64,000 bases of DNA from Pseudomonas fluorescens (GTDB lineage Bacteria > Pseudomonadota > Gammaproteobacteria > Pseudomonadales > Pseudomonadaceae), in assembly GCF_018614775.1 (NCBI RefSeq), contig NZ_JAGGOF010000032.1:35135-99134 (forward strand), given 5' to 3'. Under the pieces are notes generated by a model, which was not told where the DNA came from, did not search any database, and saw only the letters and a list, made by a program, of their open reading frames with translations. Below are positions 26,773-35,318 of the stretch, one piece after another (position 1 is the first letter of the stretch; each line of letters begins with the position of its first letter). Both the position numbers and the translations under genes were made by a program.

Positions 26773-28416
26773 ATGCAGCCTGGCATCGATGAATACGATT
26801 ACGTGATCGTGGGCGCCGGCCCTGCCGGATGCCTGCTGGCGAACCGGCTTTCAGCCAACCCGCAACACCGGGTGCTGCTGCTGGAAGCCGGCGGTCGCGA
26901 CAACTATCCGTGGATTCACATCCCGGTCGGCTACCTGTTCTGCATCGGCAACCCCCGCACCGACTGGTGTTTCAAGACCGAAGCGCAACCCGGCCTGCAA
27001 GGTCGCGCCTTGAGCTACCCGCGCGGCAAGGTCTTGGGCGGTTGTTCCTCCATCAACGGCATGATCTACATGCGCGGCCAGGCCGCCGACTACGACGGCT
27101 GGGCCGCCGAGGGCAATCCCGGCTGGGGCTGGAACGACGTGTTGCCGCTGTTCCGGCAGAGCGAAAACCACTTCGCTGGCGCGTCCGAACTCCATGGTGC
27201 CGCCGGTGAATGGCGGGTCGAACGCCAGCGTCTGTCGTGGCCGATTCTCGATGCTTTTCGCAGCGCCGCCGAGCAGAGCGGCATCCCCAACGTCGATGAT
27301 TTCAACGGCGGCGACAATGAGGGTTGCGGCTACTTCCAGGTCAACCAGAAAGCCGGAGTGCGCTGGAACGCGGCCAAGGCTTTTCTCAAACCGATCCGCC
27401 AACGCCCCAATCTCACCGTGCTGACCGACGTCGAAGTCGACCGCGTGTTGTTGCGCGACGACCGGGCCCATGCGGTCAGCGCCCGCTGGCAAGGCAAGGG
27501 CATGACCTGCAAGGCCCGCAAGGAAATCGTGCTGTGCGCCGGGGCGGTGGGTTCGCCGGGCATCTTGCAGCGCTCCGGGATCGGTCCGCGCCCCCTGCTG
27601 CAACGCTTGGGGATCGGCGTGGTGCATGAATTGCCCGGCGTCGGTGGCAACCTGCAGGATCACCTGCAGCTGCGGCTGATCTACCAGCTTGAAAATGCCC
27701 GCACCCTGAACCAGATCGCCGGCACCTTGTGGGGCAAGATGGGCATGGGCCTGCGCTATCTGTATGACCGCAGCGGGCCGCTGTCGATGGCGCCGAGCCA
27801 ACTCGGTGCGTTTGCTCGCTCGGGCCCCGAACAGACGTCGGCCAATCTCGAATACCACGTGCAACCGTTGTCCCTGGAACGTTTCGGCGAACCGCTGCAC
27901 AGCTTCCCGGCGTTCACTGCGTCGGTCTGCGACCTGCGTCCGCAGAGCCGGGGCCGGGTCGACATCCGTTCGGTCGAGCCCCACGAAGCGCCGCTGATCC
28001 AGCCCAATTACCTGAGCCATCCCGAAGACCTGCGGGTGGCCGCCGACGCCATCCGCCTGACCCGGCGCATCGTCGCCGCCCCGGCCCTGAGTGCTTTCAA
28101 CCCGGTGGAATACCTGCCAGGCCCGAGCCTGCAAACCGAGGAAGAACTGCACCAGGCCGCCGCTCGCGTCGGCACGACGATTTTCCACCCGGTGGGCACC
28201 TGCCGCATGGGCCAGGACCGCGAGGCGGTGGTGGATGCCCAGTTGCGCGTGCGCGGTATCAAAGGCCTGCGCATCGCCGACGCCTCGATCATGCCGCGCA
28301 TCACCTCGGGCAACACCTGCTCGCCGACGTTGATGATTGCCGAGAAGGCGGCGCGGATGATGCTGGAGGCGAATGCTGCAAGCACTGTCGTCACCAAGGA
28401 GCCTGCCACAGCCTGA
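26773..28416 (+). CDS. GMC-family FAD oxidoreductase (choline dehydrogenase-like)
   Basis: This 547-residue flavoprotein belongs to the glucose-methanol-choline family, which oxidises alcohols. Clear parts are the FAD motif YVIVGAGPAGCLLANRL with LLLEAGG, the GMC signature RGKVLGGCSSINGMIYMRG, and GAVGSPGILQRSGIG. The catalytic pair lies in FHPVGTCRMG (His) and SGNTCSPTLMIAEKAA (Asn). I chose the ATG at 26773, with GAGGT 5 bp upstream, over 26740 and 26761. It is followed after a REP pair by an MHS transporter gene, and a divergent LysR precedes it. The alcohol oxidised is unknown; no betaine aldehyde dehydrogenase or choline genes are near. Confidence 0.93.
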   Translation: MQPGIDEYDYVIVGAGPAGCLLANRLSANPQHRVLLLEAGGRDNYPWIHIPVGYLFCIGNPRTDWCFKTEAQPGLQGRALSYPRGKVLGGCSSINGMIYMRGQAADYDGWAAEGNPGWGWNDVLPLFRQSENHFAGASELHGAAGEWRVERQRLSWPILDAFRSAAEQSGIPNVDDFNGGDNEGCGYFQVNQKAGVRWNAAKAFLKPIRQRPNLTVLTDVEVDRVLLRDDRAHAVSARWQGKGMTCKARKEIVLCAGAVGSPGILQRSGIGPRPLLQRLGIGVVHELPGVGGNLQDHLQLRLIYQLENARTLNQIAGTLWGKMGMGLRYLYDRSGPLSMAPSQLGAFARSGPEQTSANLEYHVQPLSLERFGEPLHSFPAFTASVCDLRPQSRGRVDIRSVEPHEAPLIQPNYLSHPEDLRVAADAIRLTRRIVAAPALSAFNPVEYLPGPSLQTEEELHQAAARVGTTIFHPVGTCRMGQDREAVVDAQLRVRGIKGLRIADASIMPRITSGNTCSPTLMIAEKAARMMLEANAASTVVTKEPATA

Positions 28417-28433
28417 AGAACAAAGAGTGCCCC

Positions 28434-28525
28434 CTGTGGGAGCGAGCCTGCTCGCGATGGCGGTGGATCAGCCAGAATGAAGGCGACTGACACACCGCTA
28501 TCGCGAGCAGGCTCGCTCCCACAGG
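28434..28525. repeat. REP pair between GMC oxidoreductase and transporter genes
   Basis: TGTGGGAGCGAGCCTGCTCGCGAT and its inverse form a pair about 40 bp apart in the 203-bp gap. Their position between two genes of one probable unit suggests they may cut the distal message level or stabilise the first message. Confidence 0.92.
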
Positions 28526-28619
28526 GAATGTGTCGAATCAAGGAAAGCACCAAAGCAGGAGATGCCCGACCGGCATCGACAGTGGAACAACAAAAACAAT
28601 CACTGTGAGGGATATCGCT

Positions 28620-30242
28620 ATGTCTGAACATGTTCAGCCCCTGGAAGCCGTACGCAGCGCCGGCACCAGCCGGGACACCCAGAAAGTCATCTTCGCCTCC
28701 TCCCTGGGGACGGTGTTCGAGTGGTACGACTTTTTCCTCTACGGCGCCCTGGCGGCGGTGATCAGCAAGCAGTTCTTCGCCGGGGTCAACGACACCACCG
28801 CATTCATCTTCGCCCTGATGGCCTTCGCCGCCGGCTTCGTCGTGCGGCCGTTCGGGGCGCTGGTGTTCGGCCGGCTGGGGGACATGATCGGGCGCAAATA
28901 CACCTTCCTGGCAACCATCATCCTCATGGGTCTGGCGACGTTCTGCGTGGGGCTGCTGCCCACTTACGCCAGCATCGGCATCGCCGCGCCGATCATCCTG
29001 GTGCTGCTGCGCATGCTCCAGGGCCTGGCCCTGGGCGGTGAATACGGCGGCGCAGCGACCTATGTCGCCGAGCACGCGCCGATGGGCAAGCGCGGCTTGC
29101 ACACCAGCTGGATTCAGTCCACGGCCACCCTCGGGCTGTTGCTCTCGCTGCTGGTGATCCTGGGCTGTCGCTACTTCACTGGTGACCAGTTCGAAGTCTG
29201 GGGCTGGCGCATTCCGTTCCTGCTGTCGATCCTGCTGTTGGGCATCTCCACCTGGATCCGCATGAGCCTGCACGAATCGCCATCCTTCGTGAAAATGAAA
29301 GAGGAAGGCAAGTGCTGCAAGGCGCCGATCCGCGAATCGTTCGGCAAGTGGGAAAACCTAAAGGTGGTGCTGATCGCGTTGTTCAGCATCAACGCCGGGC
29401 AAGCGGTGACCTTCTACGCCGCGCAATTCTACGTGCTGTTTTTCCTCACCCAGTTCCTGAAGATGGACCCGGCCCTGGCCAACAGCCTGCTGATCGTCAG
29501 CGTGGTGATCGGTGCGCCGTTCTTCATCTTCTTCGGCTGGCTTTCGGACAAGGTCGGGCGCAAACCGGTGCTGATGATCGGGTTGTTACTGGCGACCGCG
29601 CTGTACTTTCCGATCTTCAAGACACTGGCCCACTACGCCAACCCGGCCATCGACCTGGCAAGCCGCCAGGCGCCGATCAGCGTGGTCGCCGACCCGGCCA
29701 CCTGCACTTTCCAGTTCGACCCGGTGGGCAAAGCGCGTTTCGACAGCCCGTGCGACAAGGTCAAGACGTTCCTGGTCAAGCAGGGCCTGCCCTACAGCAG
29801 CGTCGAGGCACCGGCCGGCAGCAATGTGCAGGTCAACGTCGGTGACGTGAAGATCGATGGGTATGACGAAGCCGCCCTGCGTGGCGCAGTGACCCTGGCG
29901 GGTTATCCGCAAAAGGCCGATGCCCAGCAGATCAACCGGCCGATGATCGTGGCCTTGATCGTGGCGCTGATCATCATCTCGGCGATGTGCTACGGCCCGT
30001 TGGCGGCGCTGATGGTCGAGCTGTTCCCGACCCGGATCCGCTACACCTCCATGTCCCTGCCCTACCACATCGGCAACGGCTGGTTCGGCGGTTTCCTGCC
30101 CACCGTGTCATTCGCCCTGGTGGTCTACACCGGCGATATCTTCTACGGGCTGTGGTACCCGGTGGTGATCACCGGAGTGAGCCTGGTGGTGGGCATGCTC
30201 TGCCTGCGGGAAACGCGAAATGTCGATCTGGATAAGAACTGA
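28620..30242 (+). CDS. MHS-family MFS transporter with a large extra loop
   Basis: This 540-residue inner-membrane carrier is of the metabolite:H+ symporter group (ProP/shikimate-like): GTVFEWYDFFLYGALAAV at TM1, the loop GRLGDMIGRKYTF, then ALGGEYGGAATYVAEHAP. A second GWLSDKVGRKPVLM marks the repeat of the MFS signature. Residues about 345-438 form a 95-residue hydrophilic insert between membrane segments, with two cysteines (ATCTFQFD and DSPCDKV), probably a periplasmic mini-domain. AGGGA precedes the start. It lies downstream of the GMC oxidoreductase and probably imports its substrate. Confidence 0.9.
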   Translation: MSEHVQPLEAVRSAGTSRDTQKVIFASSLGTVFEWYDFFLYGALAAVISKQFFAGVNDTTAFIFALMAFAAGFVVRPFGALVFGRLGDMIGRKYTFLATIILMGLATFCVGLLPTYASIGIAAPIILVLLRMLQGLALGGEYGGAATYVAEHAPMGKRGLHTSWIQSTATLGLLLSLLVILGCRYFTGDQFEVWGWRIPFLLSILLLGISTWIRMSLHESPSFVKMKEEGKCCKAPIRESFGKWENLKVVLIALFSINAGQAVTFYAAQFYVLFFLTQFLKMDPALANSLLIVSVVIGAPFFIFFGWLSDKVGRKPVLMIGLLLATALYFPIFKTLAHYANPAIDLASRQAPISVVADPATCTFQFDPVGKARFDSPCDKVKTFLVKQGLPYSSVEAPAGSNVQVNVGDVKIDGYDEAALRGAVTLAGYPQKADAQQINRPMIVALIVALIIISAMCYGPLAALMVELFPTRIRYTSMSLPYHIGNGWFGGFLPTVSFALVVYTGDIFYGLWYPVVITGVSLVVGMLCLRETRNVDLDKN

Positions 30243-30266
30243 GAGACCTTGAGTTTCACTCACGCC

Positions 30267-30354
30267 TGTGTGAGCAAGGCTTGCCCGCGATACAGTCAAC
30301 TCGGTTCCAGATGGGCCGTGTTACCTGCATCGCGGGCAAGCCTTGCTCCCACAA
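30267..30354. repeat. REP pair, AAGGCTTGCCC variant
   Basis: GTGTGAGCAAGGCTTGCCCGCGAT and ATCGCGGGCAAGCCTTGCTCCCACA are inverted in the gap between the convergent MHS transporter and receiver-protein genes. They probably form the 3' ends of both messages. Confidence 0.9.
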
Positions 30355-30762
30355 TCAGTGCACCTGATGGTTCTTCACCGTGCTCTCCACCAGATCCAGC
30401 ATTTGCCCCAGCGCCCACGGCTTGGCGATGAACGAAGCGTGGTGCTTGATGCCAGCGCTTTCCGGGGTTTCAAAGCCGGACATGATCAACAGCGGTATCT
30501 GCGGCCAGCGCTCTCCCGTGAGGTTGGCCAGGTCCGCGCCGTCCAACGTCCCGGGCATGGTGATATCGGTGAGCAACAGATCCACAAGATCGGCATTCTC
30601 TTCGAGAAAGGCCAGTGCCTCGTCGGCGTTTTCCCGGGGCTCAACGACAAACCCTTCTTCCTCGAGGATTTCACAGAGGAACTCGAGGATAGTCGGATCA
30701 TCTTCAACAACGAGAATCAAACGTGTGGTCGTCTGTCCGTTGCCCTTCGGCATCGAATTCAT
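30355..30762 (-). CDS. Stand-alone receiver-domain response regulator
   Basis: This 135-residue protein is a single receiver domain without an output module: acidic pair in VVEDDPTIL, phospho-Asp in LLLTDITMPG, and the conserved lysine in SFIAKPWAL. Such CheY-like proteins act by binding partners or as phosphate relays. No kinase gene lies next to it. AGGAGAG precedes the ATG. A nested inverted repeat lies just upstream of its start, in the 243-bp gap to topB. Confidence 0.92.
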   Translation of the reverse strand: MNSMPKGNGQTTTRLILVVEDDPTILEFLCEILEEEGFVVEPRENADEALAFLEENADLVDLLLTDITMPGTLDGADLANLTGERWPQIPLLIMSGFETPESAGIKHHASFIAKPWALGQMLDLVESTVKNHQVH

Positions 30763-30783
30763 GTAAGTGACTCTCCTGGACCT

Positions 30784-30826
30784 TCATAAGCTTTCTTAAC
30801 GGTTGCAACCGCTCTGAAAGTTATGA
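30784..30826. promoter_or_regulatory. Nested inverted repeat upstream of the receiver gene
   Basis: A perfect 12-bp palindrome CGGTTGCAACCG (30800-30811) is flanked by longer arms, TCATAA-g-CTTTC (30784-30795) and GAAAGTTATGA (30816-30826), complementary apart from one bulged base. The 43-nt structure starts 22 bp upstream of the receiver gene. It could be an operator or a leader hairpin. Confidence 0.5.
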
Positions 30827-30912
30827 GCGATGCCCTTTCGAGAAATTCATTTTGACTGCACATATAACGCCGAACGTCGCGCCCGACACCTCCATCGCAA
30901 CGCAGCGCAACG

Positions 30913-30940
30913 TTTTATCTGTATATCCATACAGATAAAA
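30913..30940. promoter_or_regulatory. LexA-like box within a 12-bp-arm palindrome before topB
   Basis: CTGTATATCCATACAG (30919-30934) fits the gamma-proteobacterial LexA form CTG-N10-CAG with an AT-rich core. It lies at the centre of a longer inverted repeat with perfect 12-bp arms and a 4-bp spacer (30913-30940). It is 71 bp upstream of the topB start and well upstream of the divergent receiver gene. LexA control is inferred from the match; the unusually long symmetry could also suit another repressor. Confidence 0.6.
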
Positions 30941-31005
30941 CTTGCTGCGGCGCACATCCATGACCATGCTAAGCACCAACCCACCCTGCCGAGGAACACC
31001 GCGCC

Positions 31006-32946
31006 ATGCAGTTGTACCTGTGTGAAAAACCGTCCCAGGCCAAGGACATCGCTGCCGTACTAGGGGCCACGCGCCGTGGCGACGGTTGCTGGCTGGGCCC
31101 TGGCATCACGGTCACCTGGTGCATCGGCCACCTGCTGGAAACCGCCCCGCCCGACGCCTACGATGCGCGCTACAAGCGCTGGGTGCTGGCCGACCTGCCG
31201 ATCATACCGGCGCAATGGAAAATGACCGTCAAGCCGAAGACCGCCAGCCAGTACAAGGCGGTCAAGCGCTTGCTGGGGGAAGCCACGGAACTGGTCATCG
31301 CCACCGACGCCGACCGTGAAGGCGAGATGATCGCCCGGGAGCTGGTGGAGCACTGCCGCTACCGTGGGCCTATCCAACGGCTGTGGCTGTCGGCGTTGGA
31401 TGAAGCGTCGATCCGCAAGGCCCTTGCCGCCCTCAGGCCGGGGGCCGACACCTTCAACCTGTATCACTCGGCCCTGGGCCGCTCCCGGGCCGACTGGCTG
31501 ATCGGCATGAACATGAGTCGCCTGTTCACCCTGTTGGGACGCCAGTCCGGTTACCAGGGCGTGCTGCCGGTGGGCCGCGTGCAGACACCGACGCTGCGCC
31601 TGGTAGTGGACCGCGACCGTAGCATCGCCGATTTCGTCCCGGTCGCCTATTGGGCCATCGACGTGCAGCTCAGCCATGAAGGCACGGCGTTCACTGCCCA
31701 GTGGCGCGCCGACCCGGACGCCTGCGACGATCAGGAGCGCTGCCTGAACCCGGTCCTGGCCCGGGACGCCGCCCAGGCCATGAGCAACGCCGCCACTGCG
31801 CGGGCGATGAAGGTGCGCACCGAGCGCCTGCGTGAAGCGGCGCCGTTGCCGTTCGACCTGGGCACCCTGCAGGAAGTCTGTTCGAAAAAACTCGGCCTGG
31901 GCGCCCAGGAGACCCTGGACATCGCCCAATCGCTCTACGAGACCTACAAGCTCATCACCTACCCCCGCAGCGATTGCGGTTTCCTGCCCTTGAGCCAGCA
32001 CAGCGAGGCACCGGCGATCCTGGCCGCCCTCGCCCAGGCCGACCCGAGCCTTGCGCCCCTGCGTGAACACCTGCAGCCGCAGCGCAAATCCCGGGCCTGG
32101 AACGACGCCAAGGTCAGCGCCCACCACGGCATCATTCCCACCGCCGCCGTGAGGAACCTCGACAAACTCGCCAGCAAGCAGCGCGCCGTCTACACATTGA
32201 TCCGTGCGCGCTACCTGGCGCAGTTCCTGCCCAACCACGAATACGACCGGACCCAGGCCGACTTCGACTGCGCCGGCCAGACACTGCGTGCCGTGGGCAA
32301 GCAAATCGTCGAGCCCGGCTGGAAACGCGCCTTGCCTGAAGCCTTGGCGCCGGCAAAAGGCCGTGAGGCCCCCGCGCCGCAGATGCTTCCAGCGTTGGTC
32401 GAGGGCTGTGACTGCGCCGTGGACGAGGTGAAACTCAAGGACCTGTGGACCCAACCACCCAAGCCGTTCACCGAAGGCGACCTGATCAAGGCGATGAAAA
32501 ACGTCGCCAAACTGGTGCAGGACCCGCTGCTCAAACAGAAACTCAAGGACACTACCGGCATCGGCACCGAAGCGACCCGGGCCTCGATCATCCAGGGATT
32601 GCTCGACCGCGGTTACCTGGTGAAAAACGGCAAGGCCCTGTCCGCCACCCCGGCGGCGTTCAGCTTGATCGACGCCGTGCCCAGGGCCATTGCCGACCCG
32701 GGCACCACCGCCATCTGGGAACAGGCGCTGGACATGGTGCAAAGCGGTGAGATGAGCCTGGAAGAATTCGTCACCCGTCAGGCCGCCTGGATGAGCAAGC
32801 ACGTCGCTCGCTGCCAGGACATGCGCCTGACCATCAGCGGCCCGGCCAGCCCAGCCGGGCGTGGCGCCACACCGTGGAAAAGCAAACGCAAGCCGGCGAA
32901 GCGCAAAGCGGCCGGAGCCCCGCGTAAAGCAGCCAAGACATCTTGA
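31006..32946 (+). CDS. topB: DNA topoisomerase III
   Basis: This 646-residue type IA topoisomerase relaxes and decatenates single-stranded or replicating DNA. The Toprim domain is at the start (LCEKPSQAKDIAAVLG, with ATDADREGEMIARELVEH), and the catalytic tyrosine is Tyr319 in LITYPRSDCGFLP. Other marks are GRSRADWLIGMNMSR and GRVQTPTL, then TGIGTEATRASIIQGL. The C-terminal tail after residue 620 is lysine/arginine-rich, as expected for DNA binding, and there are no zinc ribbons. GAGGA lies 13 bp before the start. A LexA-like palindrome precedes it, suggesting damage induction. Confidence 0.96.
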   Translation: MQLYLCEKPSQAKDIAAVLGATRRGDGCWLGPGITVTWCIGHLLETAPPDAYDARYKRWVLADLPIIPAQWKMTVKPKTASQYKAVKRLLGEATELVIATDADREGEMIARELVEHCRYRGPIQRLWLSALDEASIRKALAALRPGADTFNLYHSALGRSRADWLIGMNMSRLFTLLGRQSGYQGVLPVGRVQTPTLRLVVDRDRSIADFVPVAYWAIDVQLSHEGTAFTAQWRADPDACDDQERCLNPVLARDAAQAMSNAATARAMKVRTERLREAAPLPFDLGTLQEVCSKKLGLGAQETLDIAQSLYETYKLITYPRSDCGFLPLSQHSEAPAILAALAQADPSLAPLREHLQPQRKSRAWNDAKVSAHHGIIPTAAVRNLDKLASKQRAVYTLIRARYLAQFLPNHEYDRTQADFDCAGQTLRAVGKQIVEPGWKRALPEALAPAKGREAPAPQMLPALVEGCDCAVDEVKLKDLWTQPPKPFTEGDLIKAMKNVAKLVQDPLLKQKLKDTTGIGTEATRASIIQGLLDRGYLVKNGKALSATPAAFSLIDAVPRAIADPGTTAIWEQALDMVQSGEMSLEEFVTRQAAWMSKHVARCQDMRLTISGPASPAGRGATPWKSKRKPAKRKAAGAPRKAAKTS

Positions 32947-32963
32947 AAACCGGCACAACCTCT

Positions 32964-32993
32964 CGTGGCGAGGGAGCTTGCGCCCTCGCCACG
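32964..32993. repeat. Type B palindrome (GTGGCGAGGGAGC..GCCCTCGCCAC)
   Basis: CGTGGCGAGGG and CCCTCGCCACG form a strong hairpin 18 bp after the topB stop, and probably serve as its transcript end. Related copies are at 38.6 and 39.7 kb, with a half copy near 57.06 kb. Confidence 0.8.
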
Positions 32994-33504
32994 GTTGTCA
33001 GCTACGCCAGGTTTTCATACCCAAACCATTTTGTCCGACAATATGTAGTGACTAAAAATAATCACTACAAAACCGTTGACGCCTCCGATTTGCCCTTGCA
33101 TGATGCAGACGTCTCCCCGATCGGGAGTACAGCAACTGCTTAAGCAAGCTCGTCTGACCGCCGAGCTGTTTTTTGGATAAGGGACTGCCCACAAGGCAGA
33201 TTGAAGGTGCTGACCTGGCATGACCGTCTGGTAACAACGACGAGAAACGCCGGCGAAGGTCCTCATGACGCACGTGGTCGACTCTCGAAAGTTGACACTG
33301 ACTGAAGATTCTTCGCTGTTTCTCTTCGTTGTAGCGCATTTGCGTAGCAGCCCTTCGACAACACTACACAACCGATGCATGACCCCGTCGACGTTTGACG
33401 GACGAACGCTGACGACCTGGTTTCGGTACCAGATGGGCACTTACCGGATAGCGAAGTTTTGCGAACCACCAGACAGATCAACCAAATGGTCAAGGGGCTT
33501 ACAC
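32994..33504. other. 511-bp stretch without a recognisable gene, before the orphan small gene
   Basis: The region is less GC-rich than its neighbours. Short overlapping frames exist on both strands (for example 33015-33440 on the minus strand), but none starts with a ribosome site or resembles a protein. It contains an AT-rich inverted repeat at 33044-33069 and would make a long leader for the gene at 33505. It might also hide a small RNA; I cannot confirm one. Confidence 0.4.
33044..33069. promoter_or_regulatory. AT-rich inverted repeat TGTAGTGA-N10-TCACTACA
   Basis: Perfect 8-bp arms surround a 10-bp A/T core in the gap after topB. It resembles a repressor operator more than a terminator, since the stem is AT-rich and no run of T follows the second arm. 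Confidence 0.45.
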
Positions 33505-33834
33505 ATGAATCTGAATAATCAACCATCTATTGATGAACTGGCTCGCATGTTCGCAGCGCACAAAGACAGCCTGGACAGCCATATCCTGTGGATCAGCAAG
33601 AACGGCCAGGTGCACATGGACTGCCTGTCGCCTTTCGCCCACGAAGACGAGTTCGAACAGAATACGCAAGACCTGTGTGCCCGGCTGAAGATGTACCGCC
33701 GCGGCCAGGGCTACGTTGGCAAAAAGGCTGCAGCCGACAAAGACTTCATCGGCCGCGTATTGCAAACGCTGACCCAGGCCTGGCAGTCGATGCAGAACAC
33801 TTCGCAGGTGCAGGTCATCGACCGCTTCTGCTGA
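33505..33834 (+). CDS. Small uncharacterised protein, 109 residues
   Basis: I do not recognise this protein. It is soluble, begins MNLNNQPSIDELARMFAAHK, has a predicted strand HILWISKNGQVHMDCLSP and two helices with charged faces, and ends in VQVIDRFC. AAGGGG lies upstream of the ATG, and a strong terminator follows 13 bp after the stop, so it is a genuine single-gene unit. It has no signal peptide. Codon use is like that of its neighbours, although its leader DNA is more AT-rich. Confidence 0.8.
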   Translation: MNLNNQPSIDELARMFAAHKDSLDSHILWISKNGQVHMDCLSPFAHEDEFEQNTQDLCARLKMYRRGQGYVGKKAAADKDFIGRVLQTLTQAWQSMQNTSQVQVIDRFC

Positions 33835-33847
33835 TAACCTTGAATGG

Positions 33848-33883
33848 AAAGGCCCGTTCCTCCACCAGGAACGGGCCTTTTTT
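33848..33883. terminator. Rho-independent terminator, bidirectional
   Basis: AAAGGCCCGTTCC and GGAACGGGCCTTT form a 13-bp stem with a 7-nt loop, followed by a T run on the plus strand and preceded by A residues that give a T-rich tail on the minus strand. It ends the small gene at 33505 and the convergent glsB. Confidence 0.95.
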
Positions 33884-33890
33884 GTAGTAT

Positions 33891-34799
33891 CTAGAACACC
33901 GACCAGCCGATGCGCTGGCTGAGCAATTCCAGCGCCGCCATGCCGGCCAGAGAGTTGCCGGCACTGTTGAGTTCAGGTGACCAGACGCACACCGTGAACT
34001 GCCCCGGTACCACCGCGACGATGCCGCCACCCACCCCGCTCTTGCCCGGCAAGCCCACGCGATAAGCGAAGTTGCCGGCCTCGTCGTACAGTCCGCTGGT
34101 GGCCATGATGGAGTTGACCTGCTGGGTCTGCCGAGCGCTGAGGATCTGTTCGCCGCTGTGCTTGCAGAATCCGTCGTTGGCCAGGAAGCAGAACGCCCGG
34201 GCCAGGTCGATGCAGTTCATGCGCAGGGCGCAGTGGCTGAAGTAACTGCGCAACACCGCTTCCACATCGTTATGAAAGTTGCCGAAGGACTGCATCAGGT
34301 AGGCCATCGCTGCGTTACGCGCGCGGTGCTGGTACTCCGACTCGGCGACTTTGCCGTCCACCATCACCAGCGGGTTGCCCGACAGGCGCCGGACAAAATC
34401 GCGCATCGACAACGCCGGGGCGGCGAAGCGTGACTGGTTGATGTCGCAGATCACCAGGGCGCCGGCGTTGATGAACGGGTTGCGCGGCCTACCCCGTTCA
34501 AACTCCAACTGCACGAGGGAATTGAAGGGCTGGCCGGACGGCTCATGGCCCAACCGCTCCCAGATGGCCTCTCCGGAATGCTCGATGGCCTGCACCAGGC
34601 TGAATACCTTGGAAATACTCTGCACCGAAAACGGCGTTTCGGCGTCGCCGGCGCAGTACATCTCGCCGTCGTTGCTATACACGGCAATGCCCAATTGATT
34701 GGGCGCCACGGTGCCCAGGGCCGGAATGTAATCGGCGACCTTGCCCTGACCGATCAGGGGGCGAACCGCATCGAGGATCTCGTTCAACAGTGCTTGCAT
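33891..34799 (-). CDS. glsB: Glutaminase
   Basis: This 302-residue enzyme hydrolyses glutamine to glutamate and ammonia. It has the serine-dependent beta-lactamase-like fold of bacterial glutaminases: the nucleophile Ser61 and Lys64 in [10 protein letters not shown], plus [24 protein letters not shown], and the ending [19 protein letters not shown]. The length is normal for GlsA/GlsB. The upstream region has no good Shine-Dalgarno. It is convergent with the orphan small gene and shares its terminator. Confidence 0.95.
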   Translation of the reverse strand: MQALLNEILDAVRPLIGQGKVADYIPALGTVAPNQLGIAVYSNDGEMYCAGDAETPFSVQSISKVFSLVQAIEHSGEAIWERLGHEPSGQPFNSLVQLEFERGRPRNPFINAGALVICDINQSRFAAPALSMRDFVRRLSGNPLVMVDGKVAESEYQHRARNAAMAYLMQSFGNFHNDVEAVLRSYFSHCALRMNCIDLARAFCFLANDGFCKHSGEQILSARQTQQVNSIMATSGLYDEAGNFAYRVGLPGKSGVGGGIVAVVPGQFTVCVWSPELNSAGNSLAGMAALELLSQRIGWSVF

Positions 34800-34918
34800 A
34801 GGCGCAGGGTCCAGTCATTCCCCGTTCGAGTGCGGGGATACAGACGCTAGACGCTGGCGGACTGAGCCAGAGCACACTGATGCATCAAACTAAACCGGAT
34901 GATGTTGGGAGCACGGTC

Positions 34919-35010
34919 TGTAGGAGCAAAGCTTGCTCGCGATCCTGGCACTTTCCGGAGTCCTGAAAAGACCGCTGCGCCTGTATCGCGGGCAAGCCTT
35001 GCTCCCACAG
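34919..35010. repeat. REP pair upstream of glsB
   Basis: TGTAGGAGCAAAGCTTGCTCGCGAT and ATCGCGGGCAAGCCTTGCTCCCACA are inverted in the 315-bp gap between glsB and the 64-residue gene. The rest of this gap must contain the divergent promoters; no boxes are clear. Confidence 0.9.
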
Positions 35011-35114
35011 ATCCCACAGTCCACACAGACACAGGTCAGCAGATGAGAACCGGTCAAACACGTCACCCGGTTGAGCGGTCTATAGTTCAAGGGCTCGAAA
35101 ACAGGAGGTACAGG

Positions 35115-35309
35115 ATGCGCCAGATCATGCACAAAGAACCCTGGTGGGCCTCGCCGCCCAGGCCCGGGCAGGATGAAAGCGAGCTGGAATGGGGCTGGCT
35201 GGTAATCTACAGCGAAGGCGAGCCGCGCTTCGAGTTTGTCAAGGAACGCCCGTCCGACGAACAGATCCGCCAGCGCAAGGGCTGCCGCGTGACACTCGGC
35301 TCGGAATGA
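35115..35309 (+). CDS. Small uncharacterised protein, 64 residues
   Basis: This 64-residue soluble protein has a perfect AGGAGG 7 bp before its ATG, so it is very likely translated. It begins MRQIMHKEPWWASPPRPGQ and contains ELEWGWLVIYSEGEPRFEFVKERP, which suggests a small beta structure with many Trp and Glu. It converges on the unknown lipoprotein gene, ending 9 bp before that stop. I do not recognise the family. Confidence 0.7.
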   Translation: MRQIMHKEPWWASPPRPGQDESELEWGWLVIYSEGEPRFEFVKERPSDEQIRQRKGCRVTLGSE

Positions 35310-35318
35310 GTTCGCCGG

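Noticed and set aside
26773..30242. Choline-to-betaine pathway, from the GMC oxidoreductase and MHS carrier
   Set aside because: There is no betB or betI, and the oxidoreductase is only generally like choline dehydrogenase.
31060..32958. 632-codon minus-strand frame opposite topB
   Set aside because: It is an antisense shadow of topB with no start signal and an unlikely composition.
33015..33440. 141-codon minus-strand frame in the gap after topB
   Set aside because: It has no ribosome site, an odd Cys/Arg/Ser-rich composition and no resemblance to a protein family; overlapping frames exist in the same DNA.
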